Assembly (NCBI RefSeq): GCF_905475465.1
Contig: NC_062242.1
Span: 2,135,501-2,199,500 of the forward strand
Origin: Pieris napi
Lineage: Eukaryota; Arthropoda; Insecta; Lepidoptera; Pieridae
Reading direction: 5' to 3'
DNA length: 64,000 nt
Below, one piece after another: positions 23,907 to 35,712 of this stretch; position 1 is the stretch's first letter, and each line of letters begins with the position of its first letter. Position numbers and translations under genes: made by a program. A model generated the notes under the pieces. It ran no database searches. It was not told where the DNA came from and saw only the letters and a list, made by a program, of their open reading frames with translations.

Positions 23907-24611
23907 AGGCAATTAAAATAATTTTATTAACAATATCAGTCAATATAACAGTGATAAAAAATTGGTGGACAGTTTCAGCAACTCCACGGAGATCTTTCGC
24001 CGAGTCGTTTTAGAAACCTTTCTATGTTATTTGCAATTATTATTAATTTCTTTATTCCTACATAATTATGTTCATAATATTCGGGAATGATTGGCGGACC
24101 CATGCGGCTTCTTCAATATACAGAGTTCCCTTGTTATGTGCTGCGATATTTTGGGATGTTGCATGGTAAACGCTCCTTTAGTTCTCATACCTTTTTCACA
24201 CATATATAACACTTTCGATAACATATTTTCATAAGAATATGTCAAAATTATAAAGCACAAATTGAATTAATACGAAACCTGAAGAGTATTGAACTGTAAT
24301 AAGTTTATTGAACCGTAAAAGAAAAGAAAACGATTATAATAACATCCGTAGCTCTGACAAAAAGCCGCTTCTAGCGCATCCTGCTTAGTTTTCTATAAAG
24401 TATGGATTATAAGACAGAGCAAAATGTGTGTAAACCGAGGTCAGTCGTGCGCTGGCCTCTATTGTATGGGCAATTACTTATAGTATTTACTGTTCAAATA
24501 AAATAGATTTTATACAACGCTTAACGTTGTGATTAGTTAATAATAATGATAATGCTAACTTTAAGGTTACAAATGAATCAGTTATATTATTATATTACAA
24601 ATAGGTTCATA

Positions 24612-24866
24612 AAGAATAGACTCTCATCCCTGAAGACGTAGGTTTGATCCCCGACTGTGCACCAATGTACTTTCTTTCTATGTGCGCCTTTAACATTCGC
24701 TCAAACGGTGAAGGAAAGCGACTTGCCTTAAACCCAAAGTCATGGGTCTGTGTCAGGCGCAGGAGGCCTTCTTATCTATTAGATTGACAAATTATCATCA
24801 AACAGATACAGAAATCTGAGGCCCAGACCTAAGCAGGTTGTAGAGCCACTGATTTATTTTATTTTC
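24612..24866 (+). mobile_element. tRNA-derived SINE, 5' truncated
   Basis: Begins at CTCTCATCCCTGAAG, followed by GTAGGTTTGATCCCCGACTG (box B region), AACGGTGAAGGAAAG and the tail GAGCCACTGATTTATTTTAT. The box A head is missing. Confidence 0.75.
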
Positions 24867-25564
24867 ATAATCAAATGTAATGGTAAAAACACCAATATGT
24901 ATTGGTTTTAGTATGATTTTCAAATGGAAAAAACAAATGAAAAAACGAATTAGAAAATGCGTTTTACATTTGTTGTACAATGCGTTACATCTGTTCTTAT
25001 ACAATATTTTACATTATTTTTGCACATTTGAACTCGATAATGATATCACACTATAGGATAATACTGAGAGGATTGGTAATCAATTACGTTGTCTGAAACT
25101 GGTGAAGTCATGTTACATTATTCTTACTAAAATGTCTAACACACCTTAAATTTCTATAAGACTATTGTTTACATATAGTATAACAATAAGTACACAAGTG
25201 AAATTCGCAACACATGTGAAAGCTTAAACAATGACAGAAGGATCACCTGTCATAACGGATTGTCATTTGTCAGTTGTCACCAATTATTACTTCAAAGCTC
25301 TGTGTTGTTTACTGTGATTGATGTTATATTGTTTTTGTACTACTTTCATGTTTTAGCGCGTAGTAATTTGCATGTCGTTTAGAACGGGGTAAACTAGCGG
25401 TGGCAGGTTAGCAAATAAACTTCAAGAGAAATCGGGCATGTGATATTAATAATTATCCTAGAATATTAGATTTTAATTGCATTAGTAAAAAAGTTCTAAC
25501 CGCCGCCCATGAACACCAGCAATGTCAGATTTCGGCTTAAAGTCAAAGTAGAAAACATTTATTC

Positions 25565-25680
25565 ATATAGGTACACTTATGAACGTCAAAAAAGAAATAC
25601 ATATTAAATGCTTCTAATTTTACAATTACTGCCAGTTCTCAAATCAAGGGCGTAGAACGGAAGAAAGCCTGTACTTAAGT
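25565..25680 (+). repeat. Dispersed repeat (family B)
   Basis: GTACACTTATGAACGTCAAA, TACTGCCAGTTCTCAAATCA and GGGCGTAGAACGGAAGA match the other family B copies. Confidence 0.55.
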
Positions 25681-26221
25681 GTATTTTTAAATGTTAAAAC
25701 ATGAATTGTATAAAGTTTCGTTTGAGTAAACAGTATTTATATAAATGCAATAAAAACTCAGCCTTCTTTTTAATTAAAAATCTTTTTAAATAATACCGAA
25801 AAGTGGTCCGATCAACTCATGAATTTATTCGAAAGCTGCGCTCGCCTGAAGCTTGGAAAATTGTATTAAATAATAGTTCACGTTAAAGACATCCAGTTTA
25901 GCTTTGTTTATGATACGTCTAGATCTTGACCATTCCTAATAAGCGTTTAAGCTTAGAGGCCTCAATGGTGAATTTATGGGCCTAAGAAGATTGTATGTAA
26001 GCTGCGATGGCCGCCGGCGACTGTTCAACGCAGAAATTGCTAATATCGAGTTATCCAGAAATGTTCTTTAGTATTATGGGGCGCGTAATAACGGTCAGTC
26101 GATTTAAAACAATAAATCTGTAAGTTTATATTTAACTTTGTTACATTTTAATCTGAAGTTAGGTTCAACCCTATTAGCGCGTGATTAAATTTGAATTTGT
26201 TATATATTATTATAAATATAT

Positions 26222-26475
26222 AGCAGCGTGCAACTTTCATCCCTAAGGTCGTAGGTTCGATTCCCAGCTGTGCACCAATGGACTTTCTTTCTTTGTGCGC
26301 CTTTACATTCGCTCGAACGGTGAAGGAAAACATCGTGAGGAAACCGGCTTGCCGTAGACCCAAAAAGCCGGCGGCGTGTGACTGGCACAGGAGGCTGATC
26401 AACTAGTTGCCTATTAGATTTACAATCATGAAACTTAGACAGGAATCTCAGACCACTGATTTATTTTATTTTATT
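26222..26475 (+). mobile_element. tRNA-derived SINE, 5' truncated
   Basis: Same family: GTAGGTTCGATTCCCAGCTG, TCGAACGGTGAAGGAAAACA, TCGTGAGGAAACCGGCTTGC, ending in a TTTATTTTATTTTATT tail. The open frames on the minus strand here come from the SINE body. Confidence 0.8.
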
Positions 26476-26635
26476 ATAATAAATACATAGGTACCTGTAA
26501 TATCTGTCCAAATCGATTGATGATCGTATTTACTTATTATTTTAATAATCTACTTATTTATTCCAGTAATTGAAACGCATGCGCAGTAGGTATCACACAT
26601 GAAAAGTAACTTTACTAGTTAATATTTTTTATTCA

Positions 26636-26815
26636 ATAGGAGGCAGGGCAGGACGCACATCTGATGTTAAGTGATACCGCCGCCCATGGACACTCACATT
26701 GCCAGAAGGCTCACGAGTACGTTGCCGGCCTTTTAAGAATTGAAGGACCCTAAGTCGAATTGGTTCGGATATACTTCAGTTAGTAGCTTTTTCCACATAG
26801 TGCTGCATAACTTGA
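26636..26815 (-). mobile_element. 5'-truncated family A retrotransposon tail
   Basis: TGATGTTAAGTGATACCGCC, GCCAGAAGGCTCACGAGTAC and GGACCCTAAGTCGAATTGGT identify it. A gap between AAGAATTG and AAGGACCC removes about 15 bp. Confidence 0.75.
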
Positions 26816-28299
26816 ATCGTAGTTATTACAAAGTTAATTATGTATTTAACAATTAATTTCCTTATACGGGCTGTAAAGCAAGACATACTTTTATCTCAAA
26901 ACTTTACCATAAAAATAAATTAAAATAAACATTATTAAGTTGTTTAAGTGGTACACAAATATATAAACTCTTGTTCGTTACAATTTCCATACATACGTGG
27001 ACCATACATCAACAGCTTTACCGATGAAAGGGACAAGAAATCTTTGATTTACGCATCACTTTCTTCCGAATACCGTTAAAGCTTTTAAAGGCAAGACAGA
27101 TGGGCGGCTTTTTAATGAAATATCCCAATAAATGACGTGTAATGTCATAAGGTGCTGATGGCTTGAAATATGTGACAGTCTGCGTCGTTTATCGTGATAT
27201 AAGTCGAAAGTTGGCGTTCCAGAAACCGATATTTTAACTCCATTGTATTTAATAGTCAGTTTTTTTGTACATCACTTAATGAGGGATTTTTCTGACAGCT
27301 AATAAAAGTAGTTCCAAATTAGTCAATAGATGGCATTTTCAAGTAAGGGTTTTTGTTTTTTAATGGGACTTGCCTGTTTATTCTGTGGTCTTTCCTCTTA
27401 TCTTTTGGCTCTTGCATTTGATTGTGATTGGTCTTTGGGCAACTTTGGGTTCAAACGTCCAGGGTGCACGCGAAGGTCAGTCGAGTTAAGTAGCCAGAAC
27501 AGTCCAAAGAAAAAGCCAGGGTCGAAGTAATAATAACAAAAAAGAGAAGAAAAGAACATTCGCGTAACCACCAAGTTTTATCTGTGGCAAGCAATAAGAA
27601 AAAAAGGTAAACCCTTGCGATCAAGCGCCATCTTATCGTAGCTTTTAGAACTATCTTTTTTTTAAATAGCTAATAGCAGAAAAATCCCTAATTACCGCAC
27701 TTATAGTTGTTCACTACGGCTTGATAATTTATATTAGTAATTAAGTAATTATAAGTACAGATAGTTCCAAACAGAAGCTAAATATAATATTAATTCCTCC
27801 TCCTTATGCGACAATATACACAAAATTGCTCCATGTTCCTCGTACGAACTCGAATTACCTGCATAATTCGCCAATGTTTCGGTTTTTATCCAACTATGAC
27901 ACCAATTATGAGGATTTTGATATTTTCCACCTCACCAAAGACGATGTGAGAAAGTATTTGAAGAGGAAGACTCTGATTTTGTTAAGCAGTAATTTGAAAT
28001 ATTAAGTATTATTTGTTGTTTCAAATGTGAAATTTCAGTTTTCTTTTAAATATATTTTTGTCTATTAATAGACTTACTTGTTTTCTATTTCGTATAGGTA
28101 TATGGTTTATCTATGTAATCTGTTTTGGCTTTCTGTATTGTCTAAGTGTTTTGCTTTATAATATATATATGTTAGCTGTACTTATAATTAAATAAATAAA
28201 TATATCGGTAGATAAATAATGAGGCGATAATTTTTCGTTATCGTTATTGTGAAAAAAAAAAATTATTATTTTTAAATAGTGTTTTATTTTATTTTTAAT
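26816..28299. other. AT-rich DNA without a supported gene
   Basis: A 66-residue plus-strand frame at 27330 to 27530 begins with a hydrophobic, signal-like segment (F-L-M-G-L-A-C-L-F-C-G-L) followed by a basic tail. There is no homology signal or splice support, so I do not call it a gene. No other content was recognised. Confidence 0.4.
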
Positions 28300-28545
28300 G
28301 GGCCCCATAGACACGGTCGCAAGTGCGTTGCCGGCCTTTTAAATAGTACGCTCTTTACTTGGAGGACCCTAAGTCGAATTGATTCGGAAATACATACTTC
28401 AGTTGCTGGTCCTAGATAGTAGATAGTGATAGCGGCAAAACTGCCTAAAAGAAACGCTCACTTGTGGAACGACAAACGTCGAAGTGATACGGATGGTATT
28501 TTGTATTCTGCCTTGATGTCCGATGAAGAAACTATTTGATAAAGC
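28300..28545 (-). mobile_element. Diverged family A retrotransposon copy
   Basis: CAAGTGCGTTGCCGGCCTTT, GGACCCTAAGTCGAATTGAT, GTGGAACGACAAACGTCGAA and TTGATGTCCGATGAAGAAAC (inverted). Many small indels are present. Confidence 0.7.
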
Positions 28546-28929
28546 GTGCTTAGCAATTTTTTATTAAAATCGGCCAAAAATATCGCGTTTTATTATTATT
28601 AATCAAGTAAGGAACGTCCTTTAATCTATTCAGTAAAGAATAGAACATTATGTTTTAAAAACGACTTTATTTAAAAATATAATTCTAGTATAGACATTAA
28701 ATTAGCATATATAGCGATCAAAACCAATATTACAATAATTTAAACAAAAGACGGTTATGGTGGCCAGTGGAGCTGGTTTTACGATAATGGCCAAAGTTTA
28801 AACGGCGTGTGAAGTGGAACGAGCCGGACTGACCTGGTTTTGGAGATCAAGGAAATGATCGATTCTAATTCTAAAGGTTTATTCGGTGGACTTATGAGAA
28901 TTTAGAATACAGGTTTTTAGTATTTACTT

Positions 28930-29198
28930 ATCTAAAAGTAAAATCTTTAGGTCTAGACTTCAGATTTCCGTATCTGTCTCATCGGTCAGCCTCCTGTGCC
29001 TGACACACACCGTCGACATTTCGGTTGCCGGAAAGCCGGTTTCCTCACGATGTTTTCCTTCACCGGTCGTGCGAATGTTAAATACGCACATAGACGGAAA
29101 GTCAATTGGTGCACAGCCGGGGATCGAAGCTACGACCACAGGCATGAGAGTCGCATGAGAGTCGCACGCTGAAGCCACTAGGCCAACACTGCTCTTTT
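28930..29198 (-). mobile_element. tRNA-derived SINE, near full length
   Basis: From the head GTGTTGGCCTAGTGGCTTCA at the right end through GATCCCCGGCTGTGCACCAA to the tail region with CTGAAGTCTAGACCT. An internal 11-bp stretch (GCATGAGAGTC type) is tandemly duplicated near 29140 to 29165. Confidence 0.8.
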
Positions 29199-29732
29199 CA
29201 TTATCTAGATCCTCAAATGTTTTTTTAGGTCTTAGGCTACGAATAATCAAGAGAACACTCTTTTTAGTCAGCATCTTTATTTATTTGCTACATATCTTAC
29301 AAAAATATACAAGTAATATATATGCCAAGCGTTAAAGTTTCAGGTTAACTAGCAAAAGCCATGTCGAAGGTGCCCGAACATTAGTTAGCCCGGTGTTACC
29401 AAGCCAAACAGTAGATCATATTTATTTTTCAAAGGAGGACACTTTATTAATGTCAATTAGTGAAAATACGTATTCAGTACAAATTCTGTTCAGTGTATGA
29501 CAACGAATATTTCAATATGTGTCATAGACAATTGTGACTTGCGTTTTCGATTTCGAAATACGTAAATTTTTAAATCAAGAAAAAAATGCCAATGCCAAAA
29601 TTTAAGTTAAGAATCAAATTTCTAGCCTTGAAATATGTATACGACAATTTAAAAATGGAACAAAAGAAATATACCATGTTTACATAGGTATATTATCTCG
29701 GTTAAGACATTATTAAAACAAAGGTCAAATGG

Positions 29733-29814
29733 GGAGAACACACCGCCCCTGGACATTTACACTTCCAGAAAGCTCGCGAAGCGTTGCCGGTCTTTGAGAA
29801 AAGGATACAGTATT
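29733..29814 (-). mobile_element. Family A retrotransposon tail, distal part, split by a MITE
   Basis: CACCGCCCCTGGACATTTAC and GCGAAGCGTTGCCGGTCTTT. The rest of this copy resumes at 30341 after the inserted element. Confidence 0.65.
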
Positions 29815-29816
29815 TA

Positions 29817-30338
29817 GTCCAGTCAAATTATGGCTAAAAACGGGTTAAATAAACATGAGCGAACACAGTTTGGGGATTTTGAGGATCGGTAAAGTAATCT
29901 ATAACTCCGAAGGTATTGGCATTACGGAAAAAAGTTTACGAACAAAATTGTTCATAATTAAAAGATCTACACTATGATGATCGGTAAAATTTAATAAAAT
30001 TGAATGGTTGGGGAGAAAACGACGAAAAATGAAAAGAAAAGTAAAATTTTTGCCTTGCGGGAGTAATAAGTTGAAAAATATTAATGTTATAAAAAAAAGT
30101 TTCAAATAAAAAAGTTAGTAAATTTTGTTTGGGAAAGAAAAGGTCTCTACAATTTTTCGCCTAACACTAACCATTCTCGAGATATCGAATTAAACGCGTT
30201 TCCATCGAAATGACCTTGAGCTGACCTCAGTACAACCCCTCAAATTGGAATTTATGCTCAGAATACACCCCCCTATCGATCCTCAAAATCCCCAAACTGT
30301 GTTCGCTCATGTTTATTTATTTCGTAATTTGACTGGAG
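29817..30338. mobile_element. MITE nested in a retrotransposon copy (TA target duplication)
   Basis: This is a 522-bp element flanked by TA at 29815-29816 and 30339-30340. The ends (GTCCAGTCAAATTA / TAATTTGACTGGAG) are inverted, and a 39-base inner block beginning AAATAAACATGAGCGAACAC is exactly inverted at the other end, with a small indel between the two paired parts (TIR about 65 to 75 bp in all). The interior is AT-rich and noncoding. The TA duplication fits the Tc1/mariner superfamily. It is absent from the other family A copies, so it inserted after this copy. Confidence 0.85.
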
Positions 30339-30340
30339 TA

Positions 30341-30440
30341 ATTTTCTTGAAGGATTCTAAGTGATATTGGTTCGGAAATATCTCTGGTGGACATATTGGT
30401 GGTGCGCGGCAAAAACTGCCTGCAGGAACGTTAGTTAGTT
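30341..30440 (-). mobile_element. Family A retrotransposon tail, proximal part, split by a MITE
   Basis: ATTTTCTTGAAGGATTCTAA, GGTTCGGAAATATCTCTGG and GTGCGCGGCAAAAACTGCCT continue the copy that starts at 29733 to 29814. Confidence 0.65.
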
Positions 30441-31039
30441 GTTGTTAGTCGTAAAAGCCTGATGATAGAATTTGGGTATGATCCATGCATTACACATAAA
30501 AATTATTAACGCTACTTTCCCCCACACAAACCAAAGTAACGGTTTTTACAATACATCAATACGTAAACTAGAATGAATCAATTTGCCGGTAATTTTAATC
30601 AAACAGTCGACGACATTTTTATCTAAATACCTCCCGGTTTTTTATTCAAATCTTTCAATTTGTATGCTTCCGGTACGCTTTTAGAAAACTTCTACCAAAT
30701 TAGTATGTTCATTGACTTTCATGAGGTTTTTGTTATGTATATTAAGAAATACGCGAATTATACATTTCTTAATTTAAACTTTCTAGTACATAGTAAAGTG
30801 TGCAATAAATAAATTAGGCTATCTTTATCATAAGTTTTGACAACAATTATACTTAACTGTTCTTATAATTATGACATCATGATAATTGATATTACATTTG
30901 CACGCCTGTTTTATAAGGCTGATTGTGGGGTCTTTTTTATAATTAATCAAACTAAATGTACCACTTTCTTTGCAAATAAAACTTATTATTATTATTAAAA
31001 AAATAATTAGTATAAAGTATATAATCTATATCGAGTAAT

Positions 31040-31275
31040 TTTGGGAGTGCTGCCGAGAAACCCCGAGTAGACAGCAGATCAAGCGACGCAAATGGAAATG
31101 GATAGGCCATACACTCCGAAAGGAAAGCCATACATAATCCCAAGCAGGCACTTGATTGGAACCCGAAAGCGGAAGGAAAAGAGAGCCGGAAAGACTTGGA
31201 GCGAGGTAAAATACGAGGCTCAAGACCGAACGCGATGAAGACTCACTGTGGACGCACTCTGCCCCATTAAGGGGT
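31040..31275 (+). repeat. Non-LTR retrotransposon C-terminal fragment
   Basis: The plus strand encodes R-R-K-W-K-W-I-G-H-T-L-R-K, then after a frameshift Q-A-L-D-W-N-P and A-G-K-T-W-S-E-V-K-Y-E-A-Q-D-R. These are the W-K-W-I-G-H, A-L-x-W-N-P and T-W-x-E-x-x-x-x-A-x-D-R blocks found at the end of many non-LTR reverse transcriptases. It is a fossil with stops. Confidence 0.6.
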
Positions 31276-32637
31276 TATAGAACATTAAGTCAAGAAAGTC
31301 ATCTGCTGATAAAGCGCTGCGTAAATTTAAAAGTTCTGGGTTTTAGCGGGTAAAAATTCCTACATATTGGTAGCACGAAACAGAATCGGTAGATATGCAT
31401 AGTAATCCAAACACAAGCGTAATTTCTCTTGGTGTTATAAATTACGAAAATACTGATTTATATATCAATGTCAAATATACAGATCTAAATTAGAAACGAA
31501 CAATAATGATTTTAAAAATAAATATCACAGACGATATATTCTAGTTTACAAAATATTGATTTAAAAGCAAATCTTATAAGAAAACTAGATCACGAAATTG
31601 CGAAATAAAATATACCACAACGCAATATTATTGTATAACTGACGCGACGTTTTAGTGTTTGTGGTTGACTATGCGTATTTTTTGTATACGTAATTAATAA
31701 TTATATAATATGCTGATATAATATATCATAGTATTTTTCTTTATTGTTTAATTTATAATCATTATTATTTAATTGTACTTTAAATTGATTTTCTAGAGAT
31801 AAATAAATATTTCTGTTAGATTGTTAATTATCTGTTATGTGTCAAAACTGACGTTTTATTTAATTGTAATATTGAGAGTTTGTTAGTTTGTGGAAAGAGC
31901 TTGTCATTTGAATTTTTACAAGAAGATTTTTTGTTAGAACATTTTTGGATTTTAAGTAGGAACTTTTATGTATTAATAACGAACTGTAAATGTACTATGT
32001 AACTGTATTATGTTTCTATAATTATTTCAGGTAATTTGATTAATTATTCATTATTTTATTTTGTTTTATAATTAGTTTTTAAGATTTTTTGTTTAAAAAA
32101 AATATTATTAATATTTTCAAATAGTTAAATCTATAATTATTTCAGCAACACATTTTTTTACTGAGTTTTATTCATCATAAATATTATTCATTGTTTAAAG
32201 CGCGACATAGATACATAATGGAAGGGTAATGAAGGCATCGCTAGCGTTTATAGTCCGTCGCGTGATTAACCGATTGACTTATATTAACTTGATAAATGTT
32301 GCTATGATCATCGAAACAAAATGGTGGATGTCAAAGCGGTAACACTGGTACTTAGGACGTAATCCAAATTACTATATATAATTCTTAATTTCTTGGTTAA
32401 AGGACGCGCGATTGTAATATTATTATTTTTTTCAAATGTAATTGAGTAAACCCGAGTTGAAAAATACCTGAGAGCACGAAATAAATAAGAGTTATTAAAG
32501 CTTTAGGTTTATATAATAATCAACTTACGAATTATTACAAAAATACAGAATCAATACCGTATATTTTCATGGTACACATAAGTACACCTATACGATTATT
32601 TGGCGTATGGTTATGGTTATTTAATACTATTACTTAC
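31276..32637. other. Very AT-rich DNA, nothing recognised
   Basis: No exon, RNA gene or repeat was recognised. It is presumed intron, if the adjacent 32.6-kb exon belongs to a leftward gene. Confidence 0.4.
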
Positions 32638-32739
32638 ATTGCCGAGGAAGCCGCTGCATGGTTGTATAGGTGGCGGCATCGGCGGCAGGTCCGGAGTTCT
32701 TCGCGGAGAACCATCGCCTGGACCCATCTCAGCGCATTT
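32638..32739 (-). CDS. Isolated coding-like exon, proline-rich (34 codons)
   Basis: On the minus strand a pyrimidine-rich acceptor (TTTTTGTTCAG) precedes 102 bases of about 60% GC in a ~30% GC region, followed by a strong donor AAT|GTAAGT. Frame 0 is open throughout and reads K-C-A-E-M-G-P-G-D-G-S-P-R-R-T-P, then D-L-P-P-M-P-P-P-I-Q-P. The frame shifted by one base (L-R-W-V-Q-A-M-V-L-R...) is also open, so the phase is not certain. With frame 0 the exon is phase 0 at both ends. The internal ATG (E-M-G-P) could be the start codon if it joins the noncoding exon at 47.6 kb, whose matching frame has a TAG shortly before its donor. Gene identity is unknown. The proline-rich string could be an SH3/WW-binding segment. 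Confidence 0.55.
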
Positions 32740-33119
32740 CTGAACAAAAATTAGTTATCTAAAATGAAGTACAAAAAATAAAAATTATCGTTTATAAATG
32801 TTAATATATTTTAATGCAGTATTCAAGTCAAAATATCCAAGATACTTGGCGCCAATTACGGACAGAAAAAAAGTTAAGGAAGTGGAAAATAGTACAGGCC
32901 TCAGTAAAGTTAGAAAAGATATATGTATATACTATTTATAAATGTAACGCTATTTAAGTAATCTTCTCATAAAAGCACGTTTTTTTGGTTTATAAACTTC
33001 ACAGTAGAAAGAGTACAAAAAACGACAACCCGGACTTCAAATACTCTTCAGAAATGCGTAGATATCTCAAAAACTACTAAACGGGTTTTAATGAAACTTG
33101 TACTATTCCTGGGATATAC

Positions 33120-33310
33120 CTGGATCAAACTCAAACTAACTTTATCCATATAGGTAACCGAATACACTTATGAACGTCAACAGAAAAGATGTTAAATTGA
33201 TTCTAATTTCGCAAGTCAAGGGCGTAGAGCGGGCAAGAAGAACTGACAAGAAACTCACCGCCACTCTTTTTCATTGCCAAGTTTTGAGTCATAAATTGTT
33301 TTGTTGTTGT
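33120..33310 (+). repeat. Dispersed repeat (family B)
   Basis: TACACTTATGAACGTCAACA, CAAGTCAAGGGCGTAGAGCG and AGAAGAACTGACAAGAAACT, with a longer 3' part than the other copies. The element may continue to about 33700, where I see no independent feature. Confidence 0.5.
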
Positions 33311-33984
33311 AAGGCAGTCATAAATATTTGAACTGGAGCAAATCAATCCCAAGGATTAGGATCATTCAAATAATGGTCAAATTTATAAAAAGCTTTATTA
33401 GTAATTTACGTTCAACGAGAGTTTTGAATTTATTCAGTAATAATTCTCTTATTTCGCTTGGGAGTTTGATGTAAAATCGAATATAATTTCCATATAAGAA
33501 GTGTATCATCTCGTTATAACTTAATCTCTGAGTCTTGATATACAAATTGATAACTACCTAGTGAAATACGTCTGAACTCGAATAGTATATAGCCTTAATG
33601 AGGCTTTTAAATAATATCTAGTTATCATGATTCCTTCTCGAATGTCGCATATATCGTATAGATTGCACATGGGACCTGTTTGAAGCAGGTCTAACAGAAA
33701 ATCGTACATAAGCCGTTATGCAGTTTCAGGTTTCTGGGACAATGAGGGCTGGTAATCCTTGAGAATTAGGAATGCTAATTTATTCTCGCTTTTTATGTTT
33801 GTTTATGTGACTGGATATCTAGATTCTGTTAGTTTTACTAAGATTTGTTTTCATAATATATCATTAATTATACATATATTGTAATTTAATCGAAGTGGGC
33901 AATAGCGCTGATAAATAATAAAATAGGGCGTCTGTTTTTTTTATATATAATATAATATATTTAATATTACGAGCAAATGTAGGC

Positions 33985-34215
33985 AACGAGCCCAAGCCCA
34001 AAATGGGCAGTCATCGCAACCAATGGACACCAATTTTTAATGGGTGCGTTGCCGGCCTTTGAGGGAGGAGTACTCTCTTACTTTGAATAGTTGGAGGTCG
34101 TATCTCTCAGGGAAGGCCCCCACCGGGACTCGATTCCACCGTTCACTAGTTCGCTTAAGAAAATGCCTTGCCTTTATACGGGAAACGTATTCAAGACATC
34201 TAAACCCTTGTGTTA
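33985..34215 (-). repeat. Non-LTR retrotransposon tail of a different family (C)
   Basis: GGGTGCGTTGCCGGCCTTTG is shared with family A, but the continuation (GAGGTCGTATCTCTCAGGGA, CCACCGGGACTCGATTCCAC) differs, so this is a sister family. The 60-residue frame at 34044 to 34226 is a by-product. Confidence 0.55.
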
Positions 34216-34756
34216 TATCTAATTAATTTTATTTTCATACTTTTGAATAACTCACTAAATACTAGAACGATATTCGTAGTTTAGTTTCAAATAGAGCGTT
34301 TCTCAATATATCAGTTAAAATTTTCTATTAAATTAACTAGATAATTGAACATTTGCAGACTTTCAAAAAATATCCTTACCACTTAATTCATACTGTATAC
34401 ATTAAATTCATATTCCAATAAACACGTATAAAGAATATTATTATCTAATACTTTTTAATACATTTCTTTGAACATCAATCTTACAATTTTATTAGCATAT
34501 TGTTACAGTTTAAAGCCATAATTAATACAGTCACAAACAATTAGGTAACCGGGTCAAAACAAATGAATAGCCTTCAAATATTTCGCGTCCTTATGTATTA
34601 GATCAACTTAACTTATTACAAAATACTTTTTGGTTCGTTCCTCTGATCACGCAAAACCAAGATTTTGGCATGATTTTTTTATGTTTAGTGATACCACCCA
34701 TGTATGCTATTAACTTTTAATAGCAAAACGGAAACATTTATTTAAAAAGAGCTGGA

Positions 34757-34975
34757 GCATTAAATACCATCCGTATCACCTCGACGTCCGTCGTTCCACA
34801 ACTAAGCGTTTTTAATGCAGTTTTTGCTACCCACTGAAGTACTTCCAAACCAATTCGACTTGAGGTCCTTCAAGAAGGGAGCGTACCGATTCTTAAAAGG
34901 CCGACAACGCACTTGCAAGCCTTCTGGCAATGTGAGGCTCCTGCCCGTTGGCCTCCTATTACATAAAAATATCAT
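34757..34975 (+). mobile_element. Family A retrotransposon tail with internal microdeletion
   Basis: CATCCGTATCACCTCGACGT through GAGCGTACCGATTCTTAAAA to the A-rich end. About 45 bp between two GTGAG repeats is missing near 34940, removing the G-R-R-Y-H-L-T-S codons. Confidence 0.75.
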
Positions 34976-35712
34976 ATCCTAATAAAGTCCTGATAAATAT
35001 CCGTTCCGATCAGTACCAATATTCCAGAAGTAATATTTTATTTTATTATACGTATTTTAATGTAAAAAATTGTGGATTTTTTTAAAAGTGTATGGCAAGG
35101 CAGTTACTTATAAAGCCTCTAGCCTATCATATCTTCGTTCTATTACCCTAACTTACTCGTTTAATTTGTATTTTCCAATTTACTCTCGATACTTAAGCCT
35201 ATGAAAAGTATGAAAAGGGTTCAACATGTTGTGTACGATAAAGAAATAAATATATTACTTTGTATTCTAATTGGCTGTTGAAGATTTGAATAAGGAACAC
35301 TAAGCAATCCAAGAAAAACTTTAAATTTGTACGGATTGTTAGAGCAGCATTGATGCCAAGCTTTGGCGAGTTTCTCTAACAACGCATTGCACAAATCTGC
35401 GGACCGTTAAGTATCGATATTGTCTGCTCTCGTTCACACAGTCAAATAGATGACCACGCCTTTTCGAGGTGAACAAACGACCTCGACTTGCCACCGGTTT
35501 CTCATATAGCACAATACATCCGCAAGTTTTTGGCTATATTTATATTGAAACGTCTTTCTAATAGAAATTATTTAAAACAAATTTATTGATACGTCGAACC
35601 AGTTCGAGATTTGTAGTCGATATTTTTTAAATAATTAATCAGAGCCAAAGAAAGCGTTCTAATATTTCCATGTTCAAATAACCTATATATAAAAACCCAC
35701 CAAACTTAGTTT

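Noticed and set aside
26148..26402. 84 and 62-residue minus-strand genes
   Set aside because: Both are translations of the SINE body (the same peptide pieces recur at 8.1 and 38.7 kb).
27330..27530. Secreted small peptide
   Set aside because: The signal-like start is suggestive, but there is no homology, splice or conservation evidence.
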